Part shown: piece after piece, positions 1 to 7,727 of the stretch
Numbering within the stretch: the stretch's first letter is position 1
Layout of the letters: every line of letters starts with the position of its first letter
DNA from: a virus
IMG/VR virus record: IMGVR_UViG_3300029988_000010
Coordinates: 1 to 57,979 of that record
DNA length: 57,979 nucleotides
Direction: 5' to 3' (one strand)
Notes under the pieces: model-generated
Databases searched by the model: none
What the model saw: the letters and a program-made list of their open reading frames with translations, nothing else
What the model was told of the DNA's origin: nothing
Position numbers and translations under genes: made by a program

Positions 1-126
1 GCTCAAAGGCCTGGACGGAATACCACGCCGCGCGCTCTCGCGCGGAGGTGGCGGCGGCGGCGGCGGTGGCGGCGGTGGCGGTGGTGGCGGCGGTGGAGGT
101 GGCGGCGGTGGAGGTGGTGGCGGCGG
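1..126. repeat. Terminal direct overlap, left copy (circular contig)
   Basis: Bases 1-126 match 57840-57965 exactly. The copies then diverge inside the GGN tract by what looks like loss or gain of in-frame units. This fits a circular or circularly permuted molecule opened at a hard-to-assemble repeat. A short physical terminal repeat is possible but less likely because a gene spans the join in frame. Confidence 0.85.
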
Positions 127-335
127 TGGCGGCGGAGGTGGCGGAGGTGGCGGCGGTGGCGGAGGTGGCGGCGGTGGTGGTGGCGGCGGCGGTGGTGGCG
201 GAGGTGGCGGTGGCGGAGGTGGCGGCGGCGGAGGTGGCGGCGGTGGTGGAGGTGGCGGCGGTGGCTCGCCGAGCCAGTTACGCGCGGTCCTTCGACACGC
301 TCCTGCACGTGATCGACGCCGAACTCGCGGCCTAA
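1..335 (+). CDS. C-terminal part of the junction-spanning Ala/Val/Glu-rich phage protein
   Basis: This is the continuation of the gene that starts at 57305. The frame entering at base 3 encodes SKAWTEYHAARSRAEVAA, identical to the end of the window, then about 70 residues made almost only of Ala, Val and Glu, and a normal C-terminus (FDTLLHVIDAELAA). Joining 57305-57839 to 1-335 gives 290 codons without a frame break. The tail comes from a GGN-type DNA repeat read in the GCG/GTG/GAG frame and should be a long helix. Phage proteins with a similar N-terminal half and an alanine-rich helical tail before a short conserved end are familiar to me, but their function is unknown. Confidence 0.75.
   Translation, partial: SKAWTEYHAARSRAEVAAAAAVAAVAVVAAVEVAAVEVVAAVAAEVAEVAAVAEVAAVVVAAAVVAEVAVAEVAAAEVAAVVEVAAVARRASYARSFDTLLHVIDAELAA
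42..264 (+). repeat. GGN trinucleotide-type low-complexity tract (coding)
   Basis: About 220 bases made almost entirely of GGC, GGT and GGA units on the plus strand, inside a coding frame. The strand has many closely spaced GG pairs, so slippage and two-tier G-quadruplexes are plausible. The right end of the window carries a shorter, diverging version, so the true unit number is uncertain. Confidence 0.9.
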
Positions 336-341
336 GCGCTA

Positions 342-390
342 GGGCCGACCGGTGGGCTCGTTGCCTTCGGCCTCGCTCACCGGTCGGCCC
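342..390. terminator. Perfect 13-bp hairpin after the Ala-rich gene
   Basis: GGGCCGACCGGTG (342-354) and CACCGGTCGGCCC (378-390) are perfect inverted repeats around a 23-base loop that contains GCCTTCGGC, a UUCG-type tetraloop on its own small stem. It lies 6 bases after the stop codon at 335 and 30 bases before the next gene. There is no clean T-run, so it could be a processing or attenuation hairpin instead of a terminator. Confidence 0.5.
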
Positions 391-420
391 ATCCTTGTTT
401 GATCCAATCCCGGAATTTTC

Positions 421-915
421 ATGACCGATCTGTTCGACCAGACCACAACCATCAAGGCCCTGACGCTCTGGCAGCCGTGGGCGTCGCTGTTCGCCGCCGG
501 CGTCAAGCGCCACGAGACCCGCGATTGGGCGACGCCCTATCGCGGTCCCATCGCCATCCACGCCGGCCTGACGATCGACGTCGTCGGCGCGCCGCATGCT
601 TTGGTCGAGGCCGCGCTCGGCCGGAACTGGCGCGGGATCGTGCCGGTCGGCATGATCGTCGCCATCGGCGAACTCACGGCATGCGTCGAAGGCGCGAGAC
701 TCGCGCCGTCGCTGACCGAAGCTGACCGCGCGGCCGGCAACTTCGCCGTGGGCCGGTTCGCATGGCGCATCGACAACCTTCGCCCGCTTGCCAAGCCCAT
801 CCCAGCGACCGGCCGCCAAGGCATCTGGAACTGGCAACCGCCGCACGACATCGGCTCCAACCTCAGGCCGCCCGTCAACCACGCCGCGCAAGCCAAATAC
901 ATCGGGTGGGCGTGA
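421..915 (+). CDS. ASCH domain protein
   Basis: 164 residues. The N-terminus (KALTLWQPWASLFAAGVK, then HETRDW and YRGPIAIHA) is the classic start of an ASCH/PUA-like domain, a small beta-barrel family linked to RNA or modified-base binding. The fold fills most of the protein. The stop overlaps the next start (TGATG at 913-917), so it is coupled to its neighbour. Its substrate cannot be told from sequence. A second PUA-like protein (DUF3850-type) is encoded at 48079-48624. Confidence 0.8.
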   Translation: MTDLFDQTTTIKALTLWQPWASLFAAGVKRHETRDWATPYRGPIAIHAGLTIDVVGAPHALVEAALGRNWRGIVPVGMIVAIGELTACVEGARLAPSLTEADRAAGNFAVGRFAWRIDNLRPLAKPIPATGRQGIWNWQPPHDIGSNLRPPVNHAAQAKYIGWA

Positions 916-1328
916 TGAAGCCGTCTTCGCAGCAGCGCGACCTGATCAAGGCTGTCGGCGCGTACTTCCGGTCGACCAAGCGGCAGATCGAGCCGTCACT
1001 CATCCAGGCCGCCGCGCGCGAACCGCTCTACGGCAAACCGGAGTTACGCAACATCCAGGTCGCCCAGAACGTGCTGCGCACCTGCATGGAAGCCACGTTC
1101 AGCCAAATGCTTCCCTACTCGGACATCACTCCCATCGAGCTGTCGATCCGGCTGGCCAGCTACGCGATCAGCGTGCTGCCGATCGAGCGCCAAGGCGCCG
1201 CGATCGAGGCCATGATCGCCACCCTGCCGGCGGCGCACCGCAAGCGCGTGAGCGCCGGGATCATCATCAAGACCGAATGGGGATCGGCCGACGCCAGCAC
1301 CCCGAATGTTCCGGAAGGGAGAGGCTGA
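915..1328 (+). CDS. Hypothetical phage protein, helical
   Basis: 137 residues starting MKPSSQQRDLIKAVGAYF, joined to the ASCH gene by a TGATG overlap and ending 2 bases before the DHH gene. It is rich in helix-forming residues, with no membrane segment or recognisable motif. I do not recognise a family. Position suggests it is cotranscribed with the ASCH and DHH genes. Confidence 0.65.
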   Translation: MKPSSQQRDLIKAVGAYFRSTKRQIEPSLIQAAAREPLYGKPELRNIQVAQNVLRTCMEATFSQMLPYSDITPIELSIRLASYAISVLPIERQGAAIEAMIATLPAAHRKRVSAGIIIKTEWGSADASTPNVPEGRG

Positions 1329-1330
1329 CC

Positions 1331-2239
1331 ATGAAGCCCGACATCTGCATCTATCACGCGCCATGCCAGGACGGCTTCACCGCCGCCTGGGCGATCTGGA
1401 AACGCTGGCCCGACGTCGAATTCGTGCCCGGCGTCTATGGCGCCGAGCCGCCGGACGTGATGGGCAAGCGCGTGCTGATCGTTGACTTCAGCTATAAGGC
1501 GCCAGTTCTACGCCGCATGGCCGAAAGCGCGGCCTTCATCGCGGTGCTCGACCACCACAAGAGCGCCCAGGCCGACCTCGCGGACTTCGTGGTCGACGCG
1601 ATCGACTGGCAGCCGCGCCACGAGGACCAGGGCCTCGCCGGCGGCGCCGGCCAAAACATCCAGGCACTGTTCGACATGAACAGGTCCGGCGCGATGCTGG
1701 CTTGGCGGTACGCCTTCCTGAGCAGCGCCCCGGCGATCGTCCGACATGTTCAGGATCGCGACCTTTGGCGGTTCGAATTGCCATGGACCCGCGAAATCGC
1801 CGCCGTCCTGTTCAGCCACGAATACACTTTCGAAGCATGGGATGCGATCGCCCGCGACCTCGAGGCGCCCCTGACGTGCGAGATCATCGCCGCGCAGGGC
1901 CAAGCCATCGAGCGCAAGCACCGCAAGGACGTCGCCGAGCTGCTGAAAATGACTACGCGGCCGATGGTGATCGGCGGCCAATGTGTCAAGGTCGCCTGCA
2001 TCCCCTACACCCTGAGCAGCGACGCCGCGAACACCCTGGCCGAAGGGGCGCCCTTCGGCGCCTGCTACTATGATAACGCCGACGGGCGGCGCGTCTTCTC
2101 GTTGAGATCGAAAGACGGCGGCGCGGACGTCTCTGAGATCGCCGTCCGCTATGGCGGCGGCGGCCACGCCCGCGCGGCCGGCTTCTCCATGCCACAGGGC
2201 TGGGAAGGCGATTACGACCCGCGCGGGGTGATGGTCTGA
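1331..2239 (+). CDS. DHH-family phosphoesterase
   Basis: 302 residues. An N-terminal DHH domain has a metal-binding Asp in the HAPCQDGFTAAW segment, VDF near residue 51 and the DHH triad at 74-76 (VLDHHK). The C-terminal DHHA1 signature GGGGHARAAGF is near residue 280. This two-domain layout is that of nanoRNases and cyclic-nucleotide phosphodiesterases, and is shorter than RecJ. A phage copy could recycle short RNAs or degrade host second messengers used in defence; the choice between these is inference. It shares a TGATG junction with the next gene. Confidence 0.85.
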   Translation: MKPDICIYHAPCQDGFTAAWAIWKRWPDVEFVPGVYGAEPPDVMGKRVLIVDFSYKAPVLRRMAESAAFIAVLDHHKSAQADLADFVVDAIDWQPRHEDQGLAGGAGQNIQALFDMNRSGAMLAWRYAFLSSAPAIVRHVQDRDLWRFELPWTREIAAVLFSHEYTFEAWDAIARDLEAPLTCEIIAAQGQAIERKHRKDVAELLKMTTRPMVIGGQCVKVACIPYTLSSDAANTLAEGAPFGACYYDNADGRRVFSLRSKDGGADVSEIAVRYGGGGHARAAGFSMPQGWEGDYDPRGVMV

Positions 2240-2433
2240 TGGTCGTCTTCACCAATGAGATAGACCGGGTCGTCAGCGTGAACGTCGAGCGCCTCGGCCA
2301 ATTCGAGTTCCGTCCGGGGGTCTGGGCGCAAGGCGTCACGATCATCATCGAGGAGACGGATAACGAGCTGGCCGCCACCTTGACCAACGACGAGGCCCAA
2401 GCGTTGCTTGGCCAGTTGCGGGCGGTGCTGTGA
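2239..2433 (+). CDS. Small hypothetical protein
   Basis: 64 residues (MVVFTNEIDRVVSVNVERLG...). Its start overlaps the stop of the DHH gene and its stop overlaps the next start, both as TGATG, which supports translation. The pattern looks beta-rich with a helical C-terminus (NDEAQALLGQLRAVL). Family not recognised. Confidence 0.6.
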   Translation: MVVFTNEIDRVVSVNVERLGQFEFRPGVWAQGVTIIIEETDNELAATLTNDEAQALLGQLRAVL

Positions 2434-2720
2434 TGGAGCCGCTCTGTCACGCCGTCTGCTGCACCGTCCGGCGCAAGCGCGGCCAGTTCATGTGCCTCAA
2501 CCACTGGCGGCGGCTGCCGCATGCCCTCCGCGACCAGATCAACGCCACGTGGCGCGCGTGGCAGGCCCGCGAGAACGACGGCTCGGCGCTCTGGCTCGCC
2601 TACGTCGAAGCCTGCGACGAAGCCCGGCGCTGGACCGCCGAGGGTGAAGGCCACATAGCCCAGTTCGAGGCCGACGCGCCGCGCATCCGGGCGCTCCACG
2701 CCCTGCGGGAGGCGCGGTGA
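2433..2720 (+). CDS. Small putative zinc-binding protein
   Basis: 95 residues. The N-terminus has clustered Cys and His (CHAVCCTVRRKRGQFMCLNHW), resembling small phage zinc-ribbon proteins that end in CxxHW followed by a short helix. The rest is helical and charged. ATG at 2433 is preferred over the GTG three bases upstream because it gives the same TGATG overlap seen at neighbouring junctions. Confidence 0.6.
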   Translation: MEPLCHAVCCTVRRKRGQFMCLNHWRRLPHALRDQINATWRAWQARENDGSALWLAYVEACDEARRWTAEGEGHIAQFEADAPRIRALHALREAR

Positions 2721-3124
2721 TGACCCTGAGGCCCTGGCCCATATTCCGCGTCGAGGTCTATTCCTTCGAACCCTCCCTCTACACCGCCCCGACGCGGTCC
2801 AAGGCTCGCTGGCGCGCGTTCGAGGCCTTCCGGGAATACCGGTCGAGCGAGTCCTTCGTCGAGTTCCTGGAGCGCGGCGTGAAAATATCTAAGGTGGAGA
2901 CGCCTTTGGCCGACGACGGCTACGACAACGTCCGCGCCCAATACGGCGTCAGCCCGTCGATCGGCACAACCTACCGCCTCGACCATGAAGGCCCGAACTC
3001 TGGCCGGGAGGTCCTCTGCCTCTACCCGGGCAAGCACACCTGTATGATCCATTGCGCCTATGAGGGCGCGGGTCGCGCGATGATCGTGCATCCGATGAAC
3101 ATCCGACCGGCTGACGGCGCCTGA
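2720..3124 (+). CDS. Hypothetical phage protein
   Basis: 134 residues (MTLRPWPIFRVEVYSF...). A mixed alpha/beta sequence with two distinct parts: an N-terminal stretch ending in FLERGVKI and a C-terminal stretch containing GREVLCLYPGKHTCMIHCAY. No catalytic motif is recognised. Joined to its neighbour by TGATG at 2718-2722. Confidence 0.6.
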   Translation: MTLRPWPIFRVEVYSFEPSLYTAPTRSKARWRAFEAFREYRSSESFVEFLERGVKISKVETPLADDGYDNVRAQYGVSPSIGTTYRLDHEGPNSGREVLCLYPGKHTCMIHCAYEGAGRAMIVHPMNIRPADGA

Positions 3125-3126
3125 CG

Positions 3127-3252
3127 ATGGCCGTGCCAGCCCCTCAGCCGCGGCCCCTCGACCCCGCCATCGTGCGGGTGATCGAAGCGCTTGCGCGTTG
3201 GCAGGCGCGGAAGGACTATGCCGCTACCCGAAAGCAGGAAACACCCCGATGA
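3127..3252 (+). CDS. 41-residue ORF upstream of the Xis-like gene
   Basis: The frame runs from ATG at 3127 to TGA at 3250-3252 and reads MAVPAPQPRPLDPAIVRVIE, then ALARWQARKDYA. It starts 2 bases after the previous stop and overlaps the Xis-like start by ATGA. The Pro-rich start plus one amphipathic helix is typical of tiny phage proteins beside integrase modules. Function unknown. Confidence 0.55.
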   Translation: MAVPAPQPRPLDPAIVRVIEALARWQARKDYAATRKQETPR

Positions 3253-3494
3253 TTGAATTTCTGACCGCAACCCAGGTCCGTCAACGGTTTGGCGGCATCA
3301 GCGACATGACGCTCTGGCGCTGGATGCACGATGAGCGGGTCGGCTTTCCGCGGCCCACGGTGATAAACCGGCGGCGCTACTTTCGCGAGTCCGACATTGC
3401 GGAATTTCAATCCCGCGCAACGGAATCCCCGGTGGGTTCAGAGGCCAGATCGCTGCCGCCTCAATCCCGCGAACTGGCCACTAAACGCCCCTGA
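3249..3494 (+). CDS. AlpA/excisionase-like DNA-binding protein
   Basis: 81 residues. The segment FLTATQVRQRFGGISDMTLWRWM followed by GFPRPTVINRRRYFRESDI is a MerR/AlpA-type winged helix (recognition helix plus an RRYF wing). Such proteins act as excisionases or activators of integrase genes. It abuts the serine integrase by TGATG. The C-terminal 25 residues are low complexity. It probably sets the direction of recombination, although serine integrases usually use unrelated directionality factors. Confidence 0.75.
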   Translation: MIEFLTATQVRQRFGGISDMTLWRWMHDERVGFPRPTVINRRRYFRESDIAEFQSRATESPVGSEARSLPPQSRELATKRP

Positions 3495-5137
3495 TGCGCG
3501 TCGCCCTCTACGCCCGCTACAGCAACGACCGCCAGAACGAGCGCTCGATCGAGGATCAGTTCGCGGTCTGCCGCCGCCACGCCGAGGCGCGCGGCTGGAC
3601 CGTGGTCGCCGGCTTCTCCGACGCGGCGATCAGCGGCGCGGCCATGGCCAACCGGCCGGGCATCCTGTCGCTGCTGGCCTGCGCGGCGGCCGGCGAATTC
3701 GACCGGGTGCTGGTGGAAGACACCGACCGCCTGGCCCGCGACCGCGAGCACGACGCCCACATCTTCAAGCGGCTGACCTACGCCCATGTGATCATCTCGA
3801 CCCTGACCTCCGACCACGTCACCGCGATCGAGAGCACCTTCAAGGGGCTGATGAACGAGCTCTACCTGGTCAACCTTAGCCAGAAGACCCGGCGCGGCAT
3901 GCGCGCCAACGCCGAGCAGGGGCTGGCCACCGGCAGTCGGCTCTACGGCTACCGCTCGGCGCCCGGCGGGGCGACGGCCATCGTCGAGGCGGAGGCGCAG
4001 GTGGTGCGGGAAATCTTCGCCCGCTTCGCCGCCGGCGAGACCGGCCGGGCCATCGCCGGCGACCTCAACGCCCGCGCCATCCCGTCGACCCGAGGCGGCG
4101 CCTGGACCGGCGTGCAGATCGTCGGCAACCGCAAGCGCGGCAACGGCGTACTCTACACCGAGCTTTACGCCGGGGTGAAGGTCTGGAACCGCATGACCGT
4201 GGTCAAGGACCCCGACACCGGCAAGCGGCTGCCGCGCATGCACCCACCGTCCGAGTGGAAACGCACCCCGGCCGAACCCCTGCGGATCGTGCCCCAGGCC
4301 CTCTGGGACGCCGTCCAGGGCCGCAAGGCGGTGGAGGGCGAGCTGCACCCCGGCCAGATCAGCGCGCGGCGTAGGGGCGTCCTCTCAGGCCTGCTGAAGT
4401 GTGGTTGCTGCGCCGCCAGCTACACCAGCTATTCCAAGACCCGCCTGGTCTGCGCCGCCAACCGCGAGAAGGGCGCGGCCGTCTGCGACAACAGCCACAT
4501 GGCCGACCGCGCCGCCATCGAGGACCGCGTCCTCACCGGCCTGCGCGCCCAGCTGGCCAGCCCGGAAGCCGCCGCCCTCTATGTCCGCGCCTACCATGCG
4601 GCCTACGCCGAAGCCGCGGCGGCCGAGCGCCGCGAACGCGCGCCGATCGAGAAGCGGATCGCCGAGCTGCACCGCATCGAAAACCGCTACTGCGACGATG
4701 TCGAGGCCGGCCGCGCCACACAGAAGGGCTATGAGCGCGCCATCGCCGCCGAACAGGAACGCGCGACCCTCGAGGCCAAGCTGGCGGCGATCGACGCCGC
4801 AGAGGGCGCGGGTAGCCCAGCCATCGCCCTGCATCCTTCCGCCCCGGCCCGCTACGCCCAGCTGATCGACCAGCTGCACGCCACCCTGGCCACGGCCGGG
4901 ACCGACCCCGACGCCCGGCCGCTGATCGACGCCGTCCAAGGCCTGATCATCCGCATCGACCTGCACCCCGACGCCGGCGCGCCCAACGGCTTTCGCATCA
5001 ACCTTGTCGGCGACCTCGCGAAGTTCCTGGACGCGCGCGCCGAACAGGCCCGCAGAGCCGTTGGGGGTAAGTTGGTAGCTGGGGGCGGCAACCGACATAC
5101 ACCCAGCCCAAGAATGCCGGTAGATATCGCCGCGTAG
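3494..5137 (+). CDS. int: Large serine recombinase (phage integrase)
   Basis: 547 residues. The N-terminal resolvase domain begins MRVALYARYSNDRQNERS with nucleophile Ser10, followed by EDTDRLARDREH. A recombinase domain spans roughly residues 150-270. A zinc ribbon follows (LKCGCCAASY... then CAANRE... and CDNS), then a helical coiled region rich in Glu/Arg and a C-terminal tail, the usual order and size for large serine integrases. It indicates a temperate life style. The attP site is expected next to this gene, but I could not identify its core. Confidence 0.93.
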   Translation: MRVALYARYSNDRQNERSIEDQFAVCRRHAEARGWTVVAGFSDAAISGAAMANRPGILSLLACAAAGEFDRVLVEDTDRLARDREHDAHIFKRLTYAHVIISTLTSDHVTAIESTFKGLMNELYLVNLSQKTRRGMRANAEQGLATGSRLYGYRSAPGGATAIVEAEAQVVREIFARFAAGETGRAIAGDLNARAIPSTRGGAWTGVQIVGNRKRGNGVLYTELYAGVKVWNRMTVVKDPDTGKRLPRMHPPSEWKRTPAEPLRIVPQALWDAVQGRKAVEGELHPGQISARRRGVLSGLLKCGCCAASYTSYSKTRLVCAANREKGAAVCDNSHMADRAAIEDRVLTGLRAQLASPEAAALYVRAYHAAYAEAAAAERRERAPIEKRIAELHRIENRYCDDVEAGRATQKGYERAIAAEQERATLEAKLAAIDAAEGAGSPAIALHPSAPARYAQLIDQLHATLATAGTDPDARPLIDAVQGLIIRIDLHPDAGAPNGFRINLVGDLAKFLDARAEQARRAVGGKLVAGGGNRHTPSPRMPVDIAA

Positions 5138-5144
5138 CGGCAGC

Positions 5145-5159
5145 GCGCACGGCGTGCGC
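5145..5159. repeat. GCGCACGSCGTGCGC palindrome, copy 1 of 9
   Basis: A 15-bp palindrome with one central base, in the 108-bp gap between the integrase and the next gene. The same word or its complement recurs at 10654, 22126, 27916, 29774, 33402, 42685, 47787 and 54476. Confidence 0.85.
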
Positions 5160-5245
5160 GACACTGAATCGAAAATGGCCGCGAGGGAAGCGGTTGAGGG
5201 CGCCGCTACACGCGCCTATGTTCCCGCCTTGTTCAGGTCGGACCT

Positions 5246-5557
5246 ATGCCCCGCGATCCCAACGCCCTTCACGTCTCGATCAGTCCGGAGATCGACCACG
5301 TTCCGTTCGGCGACTATGAGGGGCTGCTGTGGACGCTGGAGATCCAGTGCTGGTCGTGCAAGCGTGAAACCGTCTATGGCCCGGCCGAGGTCGCGGCCAT
5401 CTTCGGCGCGCATCGCACGACCGGCGACCTCAGCCGGCTCGGTCGCTGCCAGACGCCCGCATGCGGGCATAGCGCGCCCCACATGAAGACCGTGGTGATC
5501 GACCCGCCGGCGGACTACGTCGGCGGCTATCGCTCGCTACCGCCGCGCCGCGCATAA
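5246..5557 (+). CDS. Small cysteine-rich protein, likely zinc-binding
   Basis: 103 residues. Two Cys pairs (CWSC near residue 35, and CQTPACGH near residue 70) suggest a zinc ribbon. It is the last rightward gene and converges with the late operon on the terminator at 5556-5588. A separate gene from the integrase, since a gap of about 108 bases lies between them. Function unknown. Confidence 0.6.
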   Translation: MPRDPNALHVSISPEIDHVPFGDYEGLLWTLEIQCWSCKRETVYGPAEVAAIFGAHRTTGDLSRLGRCQTPACGHSAPHMKTVVIDPPADYVGGYRSLPPRRA

Positions 5558-5588
5558 AAAAAGCCCCCGGCCGGGTTGGCCGAGGGCT
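5556..5588 (-). terminator. Rho-independent terminator of the leftward late operon
   Basis: Read on the minus strand, AGCCCTCGGCC and GGCCGGGGGCT form a GC-rich stem around a short loop, followed directly by seven T. It lies 34 bases beyond the last late gene (stop at 5623). On the plus strand the hairpin has no T-run, so it mainly serves leftward transcription. Confidence 0.85.
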
Positions 5589-5622
5589 CAAGTCATCTGC
5601 GGGAGGGGAAGACCCGCGGATT

Positions 5623-6180
5623 TCAGCGAGGCTTGTCGATCGTCGAAGTTATGGTGGTCGACGACTTAACCTCGGGCGCGCGGTGGAAGTGATCGTTCGC
5701 CCATCCGCCGGCGAGGGCGAGGATGGCGGTGACGGCCGCAGCCAGCAGCGGCGTCAGCCAGCGGCTCAGCTTTTCGTCGTTCCGATCCTTGGTGACCGCG
5801 ACCTTCTCGTCGGCGCGGGACTTTTCGACCGCCAGTTCGCGGATCACGGCTGCGCGCTCAAGCGCGCGGATCTTATCGGCCTTCAGCTCGTCAACGATGG
5901 GCGTGATCTTGGCGACGGACTCGGCCAGGGTCGTGAACTGGGACTTGAGCGCCTCCTGCCCGTCCTTGATCTCGGTCAGCGCGCCGCCCAGGATGCCAAA
6001 CGCGGTCTGATCGTCAGCCTGGTGCTTGACGGCCGCGCCCTTGATTTCGGCCTGCTCGCTCCGGATGCCGCGCAAAATCTCAAGCATGGCCGCGTCGTCC
6101 TTTCCGCGCGACCGCGCTGACCGAGGTTTTGCAACAGACGGGTCCGGCTTGGACGCAGGCGATCGACCGCGGGCCGTCAT
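5623..6180 (-). CDS. Membrane-anchored coiled-coil protein of the lysis module
   Basis: 185 residues starting MTARGRSPASKPDPS; the start overlaps the lipase stop by ATGA. A basic N-terminus is followed by about 100 residues of heptad-like helix (EQAEIKGAAV to KDRNDEKLS) and one transmembrane segment near residues 142-162 (LTPLLAAAVTAILALAGGWA), leaving a short tail. The layout resembles XhlA-like or spanin-like lysis accessories, but the membrane segment is C-terminal, unlike classical Rz. It is the last late gene before the terminator. Confidence 0.65.
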   Translation of the reverse strand: MTARGRSPASKPDPSVAKPRSARSRGKDDAAMLEILRGIRSEQAEIKGAAVKHQADDQTAFGILGGALTEIKDGQEALKSQFTTLAESVAKITPIVDELKADKIRALERAAVIRELAVEKSRADEKVAVTKDRNDEKLSRWLTPLLAAAVTAILALAGGWANDHFHRAPEVKSSTTITSTIDKPR

Positions 6181-7055
6181 GGAGCACCGCCATTTTTCGT
6201 GGCGCTGACGCTCCCTCCGGTCGTCGCTTGAGCGCGGCCGTTTCGCGCGGCGGCGATGGTTTCGAGGCGGCCGCGGTAGTTCCAGATCATGTGATCGTCG
6301 ACCGAGGTCACGTCGCGATCGAACAGGCCCTCGACGAAGGTCCAGAGGTCGATGGCGATCCGGGCCCAGAGGTTGCGGTCGCGCCGCAGGGCGACGGTGG
6401 GCGCCGCGCCTTTCAGCAGGCGCGGGTCGCCGGTATGGCGGAAGCCGGCCAGCGGCGGCGGCACGCCGGGCACCAGATCCCAATTGTCGACCAGGCGGTA
6501 GTGAGGACACTTGACCAGGGCGTCGAAGGCCTTGGTCGCCACGCGCGGGCTGCCGAAGGTGTAGCAGGCCGCCAGGGTGTCGCGCTCGAGGTCGGCCGCC
6601 GCCAGCTGCGCCAGGGCGCCGCCCAGGCTATGGCCGGTGATGTAGAGGCCCAGGTCCGGCGGCAAGGCGTTGACCCGCGCCCGGCACCAGGCCGCAATAT
6701 CGCCGTAGGCCTGCCAGAAGCCGGCGTGCACCGCGATCCCATCCCGGCCGGGCATGGGGATCAGCCGGGCGTCGAGATCGTAGCCCCAGTCGGCGAGGTC
6801 GGCCGTACCGCGGAATGACAGGATGGCCATCTCCGGCCCGTCGGCCAGGAACACCTGGATGTCGTCGGCGGTCAGGGCGGCGATGCGCCCAAAGCCGCCC
6901 GGCGCGATCATGGTGTTGATCGCCTCCGGGCGGGCATAGGCGTACTGGGCGAACCTGGCCATCAGCAGCGCCGTGCGGTCGCTGTAGGCGGCGCGCCAGG
7001 TCGGGGCCAGACGCGCGTCGTCTGGCCCGAGCGGCGCCATGGCGGGATCGGTCAT
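6177..7055 (-). CDS. Class 3 lipase-like alpha/beta hydrolase
   Basis: 292 residues. The nucleophile elbow GHSLGGALA places Ser at residue 143; the FRGT motif before it (oxyanion region), TFGSPRV after it, an Asp in LVDNWDLVPG and His253 in DDHMIWNY complete the Lipase_3 pattern. No signal peptide is visible. It sits in the lysis module and is ATGA-coupled on both sides (7052-7055 and 6177-6180). A lipase here could attack host phospholipid or envelope lipid at lysis or entry; this role is inference. Confidence 0.85.
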   Translation of the reverse strand: MTDPAMAPLGPDDARLAPTWRAAYSDRTALLMARFAQYAYARPEAINTMIAPGGFGRIAALTADDIQVFLADGPEMAILSFRGTADLADWGYDLDARLIPMPGRDGIAVHAGFWQAYGDIAAWCRARVNALPPDLGLYITGHSLGGALAQLAAADLERDTLAACYTFGSPRVATKAFDALVKCPHYRLVDNWDLVPGVPPPLAGFRHTGDPRLLKGAAPTVALRRDRNLWARIAIDLWTFVEGLFDRDVTSVDDHMIWNYRGRLETIAAARNGRAQATTGGSVSATKNGGAP

Positions 7056-7159
7056 GGCTGCGTCAGCACCATGGACATGACCACCACGAAGGCGATCACG
7101 TTCACCGCGACCAACGCCCAGGCCATCGGCGGCACGCGCCAGCGGTCTCTATCCGTCAT
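7052..7159 (-). CDS. 35-residue single-pass membrane protein
   Basis: ATG at 7157-7159 follows a strong ribosome site (GGAGG, 8 bases upstream) and the frame ends at 7052, overlapping the lipase start by ATGA. The product starts MTDRDRWRVPPM and continues with a hydrophobic segment (AWALVAVNVIAFVVVMSMVL), one probable transmembrane helix with positive charges before it. It may be a pinholin-like or antiholin-like partner for the lysis module, or a lipase chaperone; this is unproven. Confidence 0.6.
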   Translation of the reverse strand: MTDRDRWRVPPMAWALVAVNVIAFVVVMSMVLTQP

Positions 7160-7201
7160 GCGAAGCCCTCCGCTGGCGTGAAGCCGGCCGCCGACCGCGA
7201 C

Positions 7202-7717
7202 CTATTTGGTCGCGGTCGTGGTGGTGGCCGAGCCGGGCGCGACGCCGTCGCGGACGATGCTGGTCGGCGCGGCGCTCGGCAGCACCGTGTGGTTCAGCGC
7301 GGTGGCGACGACATCGGCAGGATGGGCCGTGGTCGCCGCGGCGGCGAGGATGGCGGCGCAGCCGTTGGCGGCCTCGTCGCCGGTGGCGATGGCGACCGAC
7401 GGCGAGCTGACGCCCGTGCCGGAGCCAACCGACGTCGCCGACGCCGTCGCCTTGCTGTTCAGGTTGGAGAAGGTGTCCGGGCTGTCGGTCTGGCCGCAGG
7501 CTGTCACGGTATCCTGGGTCTGGCCTTGCGGAATGAAGCGCGGCGCGCGGTCGACGGTCACGCTGAACTGGCCGGCGGTGACGCCGCTGTTGGCGTTCAT
7601 GTTGATGGCCACGCCCTGCACCTTGACGGCGTCATGGCTGGTCAGGGTGGTGCAGCCGGACAGCGCGACGGCGCCGATGGCGAGGGCGGCGAGGGCCGCG
7701 ATCGAGGCAAGTTTCAT
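7202..7717 (-). CDS. Putative phage lipoprotein
   Basis: 171 residues. The N-terminus MKLASIAALAALAIGAVALS followed by GCTT is a signal peptide with a lipobox (LSGC). The mature part is Thr/Ser/Ala-rich with two more Cys. Starting at MKLAS, not further upstream, puts the signal peptide at the terminus. In a lysis module it could be an outer-membrane spanin subunit, a surface-exclusion protein, or an envelope protein expressed late. No family recognised. Confidence 0.65.
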   Translation of the reverse strand: MKLASIAALAALAIGAVALSGCTTLTSHDAVKVQGVAINMNANSGVTAGQFSVTVDRAPRFIPQGQTQDTVTACGQTDSPDTFSNLNSKATASATSVGSGTGVSSPSVAIATGDEAANGCAAILAAAATTAHPADVVATALNHTVLPSAAPTSIVRDGVAPGSATTTTATK

Positions 7718-7727
7718 GGTAGGCTCC

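Noticed and set aside
42-264. GGN tract as a CRISPR or minisatellite array with spacers
   Set aside because: No regular repeat-spacer structure; it is a continuous low-complexity stretch read in one coding frame.
3-308. Arg/His-rich ORF opposite the GGN tract
   Set aside because: Its composition is only the complement of the repeat; the plus-strand frame joins a real gene across the junction.
5138-5245. attP core next to the integrase
   Set aside because: The gap contains only the 15-bp palindrome; without host or att comparison no core dinucleotide or arm pair could be supported.
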